Shown one piece after another: positions 61,210 to 64,000 of a stretch of DNA of 64,000 nucleotides. Numbering within the stretch: the first letter of the stretch is position 1; each line of letters opens with the position of its first letter. Below the pieces are notes generated by a model, which was given only the letters and a program-made list of their open reading frames with translations, did not search any database and had not been told where the DNA came from. The stretch is from Halopseudomonas litoralis (GTDB taxonomy: Bacteria > Pseudomonadota > Gammaproteobacteria > Pseudomonadales > Pseudomonadaceae): NCBI RefSeq assembly GCF_900105005.1, contig NZ_LT629748.1:2046001-2110000 (forward strand), read 5' to 3'. Made by a program: the position numbers and the translations under genes.

Positions 61210-61520
61210 AGGATGTCTACCTTTTTCCTGATGAATTTGGCAGCAGCGGCGCGGCTTGCCTCGACGCCGAACAGACCGACCATGCATGCGAAAAACACGC
61301 CCGCCTCCGCCGGTGCGCCTATGAGTGACGGCCCATAGGAGACGCCAACGCCGAGCAGGCCGCAAAGTGGGGCTTCAAGTGCCAGCTGGCGGAACCGTCC
61401 GCCGCTGTAAATGATTCGCCAGATGGCCACCAGCATGGCCAGTGCTCCGGCATACAGCGCCGGGAAGTTGTGTTCCAGCCAAGTGGCAAGCCACAGCCAG
61501 GTTTCCGGTCTATCAGGCAT
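61206..61520 (-). CDS. Phage holin (LydA/holin 3_3 type)
   Basis: 104 residues from ATG 61520, chosen because AAAGGA lies at good distance; ATG 61529 is in frame. Hydrophobic segments (NFPALYAGALAMLVAIWRII; PLCGLLGVGVSYGPSLIG; GVFFACMVGLFGVEASRA) fit a three-helix holin, and the last basic residues fit a cytoplasmic end. It overlaps the endolysin by four bases. Confidence 0.85.
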   Translation of the reverse strand: MPDRPETWLWLATWLEHNFPALYAGALAMLVAIWRIIYSGGRFRQLALEAPLCGLLGVGVSYGPSLIGAPAEAGVFFACMVGLFGVEASRAAAAKFIRKKVDIL

Positions 61521-61558
61521 GCGCTTCATTCCTTTGTCCCCGCGGGGAATTGCTGGTG

Positions 61559-61768
61559 TCAGTCCCATAGGTTCACTGTGCCGGCCTGCTCGGCCTGCTC
61601 CTCGATCTCTGGAAGGGCGACTGGATAGCCGGCGGGCAGAAAGGTGCCCATATCCGCCAGCCCGTGGTTTGCCTCTAAAACAGCCTCAGTAACACCTGCG
61701 GTGCGGCCGTAATGCCGCCAACAGATCGCGTCTACGGGCTCGTTTTTGTTGGCGCGGACGATGTCCAT
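61559..61768 (-). CDS. X: Tail protein gpX
   Basis: 69 residues, a LysM-like P2 gpX: DAICWRHYGRTAGVTEAVLE, then HGLADMGTFLPAGYPVALPE. It touches the end of L by one base. Confidence 0.93.
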   Translation of the reverse strand: MDIVRANKNEPVDAICWRHYGRTAGVTEAVLEANHGLADMGTFLPAGYPVALPEIEEQAEQAGTVNLWD

Positions 61769-62226
61769 CAGATCAGTTCAACCGTGCTGCGTGCGCGGCC
61801 GGCAAGGTCGCGGATGGCCCACCAGGCGTCTCGCCGGAGCTCGTCAATACTGGGGGTCAGCGCTTCGGCGTTTCGGTCGCCATCGGCGCTAGTGTCGTAG
61901 CTGCGGTATCGCTCAACCAGTTCAGCGCCGGCGATGCATGTCACGGCGCGGTTATACAGAATTACAAGGCGGCTGACGCCGTCGATTTCGGAACTTGGAA
62001 TGTCTTCCAGGGCGTGGTGCTGCGCTGCATGGCCTGCTTTGTAGGCGGCAAGCTCTTGGTTGACGCTGAGCATGGCATTGACCAGGGCGGCCTCCAGGCG
62101 TGTGTCGGTGACGGCGCCGTCCAGTCTCAGTCTTTCGCGGGCAATGTTCGCGTCGATGTCTGGGAACCAGTCATCGTTGGTTAGGGTGAAATCTGCAGTT
62201 TTTCCGCTAGCGACGAATGCGCTCAT
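61768..62226 (-). CDS. L: Head completion protein gpL
   Basis: 152 residues, P2 gpL family. FTLTNDDWFPDIDANIARER and SRLVILYNRAVTCIAGAELV are typical. It binds the connector so that tails can join. Confidence 0.92.
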   Translation of the reverse strand: MSAFVASGKTADFTLTNDDWFPDIDANIARERLRLDGAVTDTRLEAALVNAMLSVNQELAAYKAGHAAQHHALEDIPSSEIDGVSRLVILYNRAVTCIAGAELVERYRSYDTSADGDRNAEALTPSIDELRRDAWWAIRDLAGRARSTVELI

Positions 62227-62250
62227 GATGCTGCTCCAAGTCGCCGGTGG

Positions 62251-62296
62251 GCGGGGTGCGCAGCAAGGGAGAAATCAGCCCTGCTTTGCACCCCGC
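62251..62296 (-). repeat. Inverted repeat between M and L
   Basis: GCGGGGTGC and GCACCCCGC form 9-bp perfect arms, extended by an imperfect stem (AGCA..TGCT, GGG..CCC). It lies in the only sizeable gap of the head operon and may be a partial terminator or RNA-processing hairpin. Confidence 0.55.
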
Positions 62297-62323
62297 GCCG
62301 GCGGGCGCTGGGGGGACGCTCGG

Positions 62324-63028
62324 TTAGCCGATAGTTTCGGCGTGTTTCTTCAGCAGGCGATCGACCTTTTCCAGGTCTTTCTTTCCGCCGCAATTACTGT
62401 GCAGGTCAATGGCGCGGACTAGGTTGATGCGGGCCTGATCCAGGGTGACTGCATACAGCTCATCTGTCGGGTTGGCTTCGGCATACACCAGCAGCGCTTT
62501 TCCGATGGCCAGGTGCAGCTTGGCGCGCGCCTCATCTGGCATATCATGTTTGGCTGTCAGCTCCATTGCCGTGTAAAGCACCGAGCTGTCGAAGTCCTCG
62601 CTGGCCTTGAGCTTGTTCAGCGCGCCATTGGCCACTTCTTCAGCGAGTAGGCAACCAGTGGTTCGTGCAAAGCGGTCGGGCATCTTCAGCGAGTGCTCAA
62701 GCACATAGGCGCCAATGGCCAGAGCCTGGGCATAATCACCGGCATCGATGCACCAAACCATCAGGGTGGTCAGTACTTCATCCTGAGCACCTTTGCCGGC
62801 AGCCAGAACGCCTTCGATATACGGGGCGTACGCAGGGATCAGCTGACGCTTCAGCTCCGCCTTACCCTGCTGCGACTGCACCTGCTTTAACCGCAAGCGG
62901 TCCTGATTCAGCGCCATCAGTTGATGTTCGTACGCCGTCGCCCCTTCCATCGACATGGCAGGCTCGACTGCTGCGGACTCCAGAGCTGCGCGTTTGCGCA
63001 GCTGGTTGCGTTGGGCTGGGCTCAGCAT
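62324..63028 (-). CDS. M: Terminase small subunit gpM
   Basis: 234 residues, P2 gpM endonuclease subunit family. SPAQRNQLRKRAALESAA, AYEHQLMALNQDRLRLKQVQ and EVLTTLMVWCIDAGDYAQAL are conserved marks. It works with P to cut and pack DNA. It follows N by two bases. Confidence 0.92.
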   Translation of the reverse strand: MLSPAQRNQLRKRAALESAAVEPAMSMEGATAYEHQLMALNQDRLRLKQVQSQQGKAELKRQLIPAYAPYIEGVLAAGKGAQDEVLTTLMVWCIDAGDYAQALAIGAYVLEHSLKMPDRFARTTGCLLAEEVANGALNKLKASEDFDSSVLYTAMELTAKHDMPDEARAKLHLAIGKALLVYAEANPTDELYAVTLDQARINLVRAIDLHSNCGGKKDLEKVDRLLKKHAETIG

Positions 63029-63030
63029 GG

Positions 63031-64000
63031 TTATACCGCCTCGATGTTTTCTACCAGGGCCGCCAAGCCGAAGTCTTCGATGACGTAGGCGTCGTTGGAT
63101 GACTGGTAGTCACCGATACGATCGTACTCTGGCTCGTCTTTGACATGGCGGCGGCGCGCACCTTCCTGCCAGTAAAGGGACAGGTTCGACAGGGTGGTGA
63201 CCAGCACGGTGCCATCGGGGAAGAAAGGCGCGTCGACAATCGGCAGGCCGCCCAGGCGGGCCTTGCTGATGATCTCGTCGGTCGCGTTTTCCTCCTGGTT
63301 GGAGTTGGCGCCTTTCTCGACTGCGGACAGGAGTTTGCTGTGGAGCAAGCCGCGATCGACCAGCACCACCAGGTCGGGGTGCTTGCGGTGCCATGGGTCC
63401 AGCATCTGCACGGCGTCAAAGACCAGGCCGTCCAGGGTTTTATAGTCCCCGGCAGCGCCAACAGTGACCTTGCCAGCTACATCGCCCTCGTCCATGACCC
63501 GGTCTGGCGCGCCAGTGCGCATCTTCTGCAACCAACCGATATTGACGTCCTGCAGCAACTGGTTGGTAGCGCGACTGGTTGTCGTCGCAGCCGACGTGCC
63601 GTTGAAGCCGACCATGATGCGGTCCAGCGCTTGGCGCTGTGCTACTGCGCCGGATAGCCGGGTCTGGAAGTCGGGGAACTTGGCCCAGGCGTCAAGCAGC
63701 GCATAGGGGAAGGCGATGTCGAAGTCGGTTTTTTTACAGGCGTAGCTGTCTTTCGACAGCGCGTGAACGTCGCGCGGGTGGCGGCGCTTGTTGTCGGATG
63801 TGTCGGTGCGGCCGGCGATAGTGCCGTTCACGCCAAGCAGCAGCGCTTCGCCGGTCATATCGGTAACGCCGATGACGTTGACCCGCTGCAGTAGCCCGCT
63901 GGCTTCCTGAATGGCTGTTTCAAGGCGCTGCTGAACCGTCGGCTCGACTGCGAACTTCTCGGCGGCCGATGCGACGCCGTTGACCTTAGCTACCTGCCCC
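63031..64000 (-). CDS. N: Major capsid protein gpN (5' end beyond window)
   Basis: The frame is open to base 64000, giving the last 322 residues or so. FAVEPTVQQRLETAIQEASG, LLGVNGTIAGRTDTS, FPYALLDAWAKFPDFQ and the C-terminal YVIEDFGLAALVENIEAV match P2 gpN. It should be preceded by scaffold gene O just outside the window. Confidence 0.95.
   Translation of the reverse strand, partial: GQVAKVNGVASAAEKFAVEPTVQQRLETAIQEASGLLQRVNVIGVTDMTGEALLLGVNGTIAGRTDTSDNKRRHPRDVHALSKDSYACKKTDFDIAFPYALLDAWAKFPDFQTRLSGAVAQRQALDRIMVGFNGTSAATTTSRATNQLLQDVNIGWLQKMRTGAPDRVMDEGDVAGKVTVGAAGDYKTLDGLVFDAVQMLDPWHRKHPDLVVLVDRGLLHSKLLSAVEKGANSNQEENATDEIISKARLGGLPIVDAPFFPDGTVLVTTLSNLSLYWQEGARRRHVKDEPEYDRIGDYQSSNDAYVIEDFGLAALVENIEAV

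Noticed and set aside
62251..62320. Small gene in the M-L gap
   Set aside because: The gap is a GC-rich inverted repeat with no start codon and ribosome site in a useful frame.

Overview
The window is a piece of a pseudomonad chromosome (gamma-proteobacteria; Pseudomonas or the closely allied Halopseudomonas). This rests on the order ccoNOQP-ccoGHIS-sulfite-exporter-anr-apt, the GC-rich codon use and the ANR-type regulator. The first 33.2 kb are host chromosome. From about 33.2 kb to the right edge lies one P2-like (Peduovirus-type myovirus) prophage, cut off by the window inside its major capsid gene.

Host part. 1-6.3 kb: the end of an Mrp/ApbC iron-sulfur carrier gene, a TRAP transporter whose binding protein (dctP) is divergent from its permease genes (dctQM), a chemoreceptor and a small alpha/beta hydrolase. 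6.7-16.8 kb: the microaerobic respiration block, made of the cbb3 oxidase structural genes behind an ANR box, the assembly genes ccoGHIS, a SafE-like membrane protein, the oxygen sensor anr and apt. 16.8-20.7 kb: an MFS exporter, a LuxR-type response regulator and a convergent hybrid histidine kinase. 20.8-28.3 kb: an orphan type VI secretion cargo island (vgrG, DUF4123 chaperone, LysM-tipped large effector, exported Sel1-repeat protein). 28.5-33.2 kb: a CurA-like reductase, ybaK, glpK, a PerM-type transporter and a small secreted protein ending in a clear terminator.

Prophage. The left junction holds a short tRNA-3'-end-like sequence next to an AlpA-type gene. No integrase is present, so the intact tRNA and integrase are predicted at the right end beyond the window. 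Early genes run leftward from about 39.75 kb (DNA-binding proteins, an Ogr-like late activator, a TOPRIM primase/helicase, small accessory genes joined by an identical 16-bp stop/start junction). A repressor and four further genes run rightward, including a RexA/RexB-like pair that is the best candidate for an undescribed phage-exclusion system. Structural genes all run leftward: N, M, L, X, holin, endolysin, Rz/Rz1, R, S, then V, W, J, I, then a receptor-binding module, then FI, FII, E/E', T, U, D. Two copies of the dyad TGTAG-N9-CTACA sit just upstream of V and of FI, where P2 has Ogr-dependent late promoters.

The receptor-binding module holds a complete diversity-generating retroelement (DGR): a lectin-fold variable protein with its variable repeat, a hairpin with a GATA loop, avd, the template repeat and a reverse transcriptase with DGR-type motifs. 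All ten differences between template and variable repeat fall at template adenines. A second, conventional collar-type tail fibre with H-x-H repeats lies just downstream.
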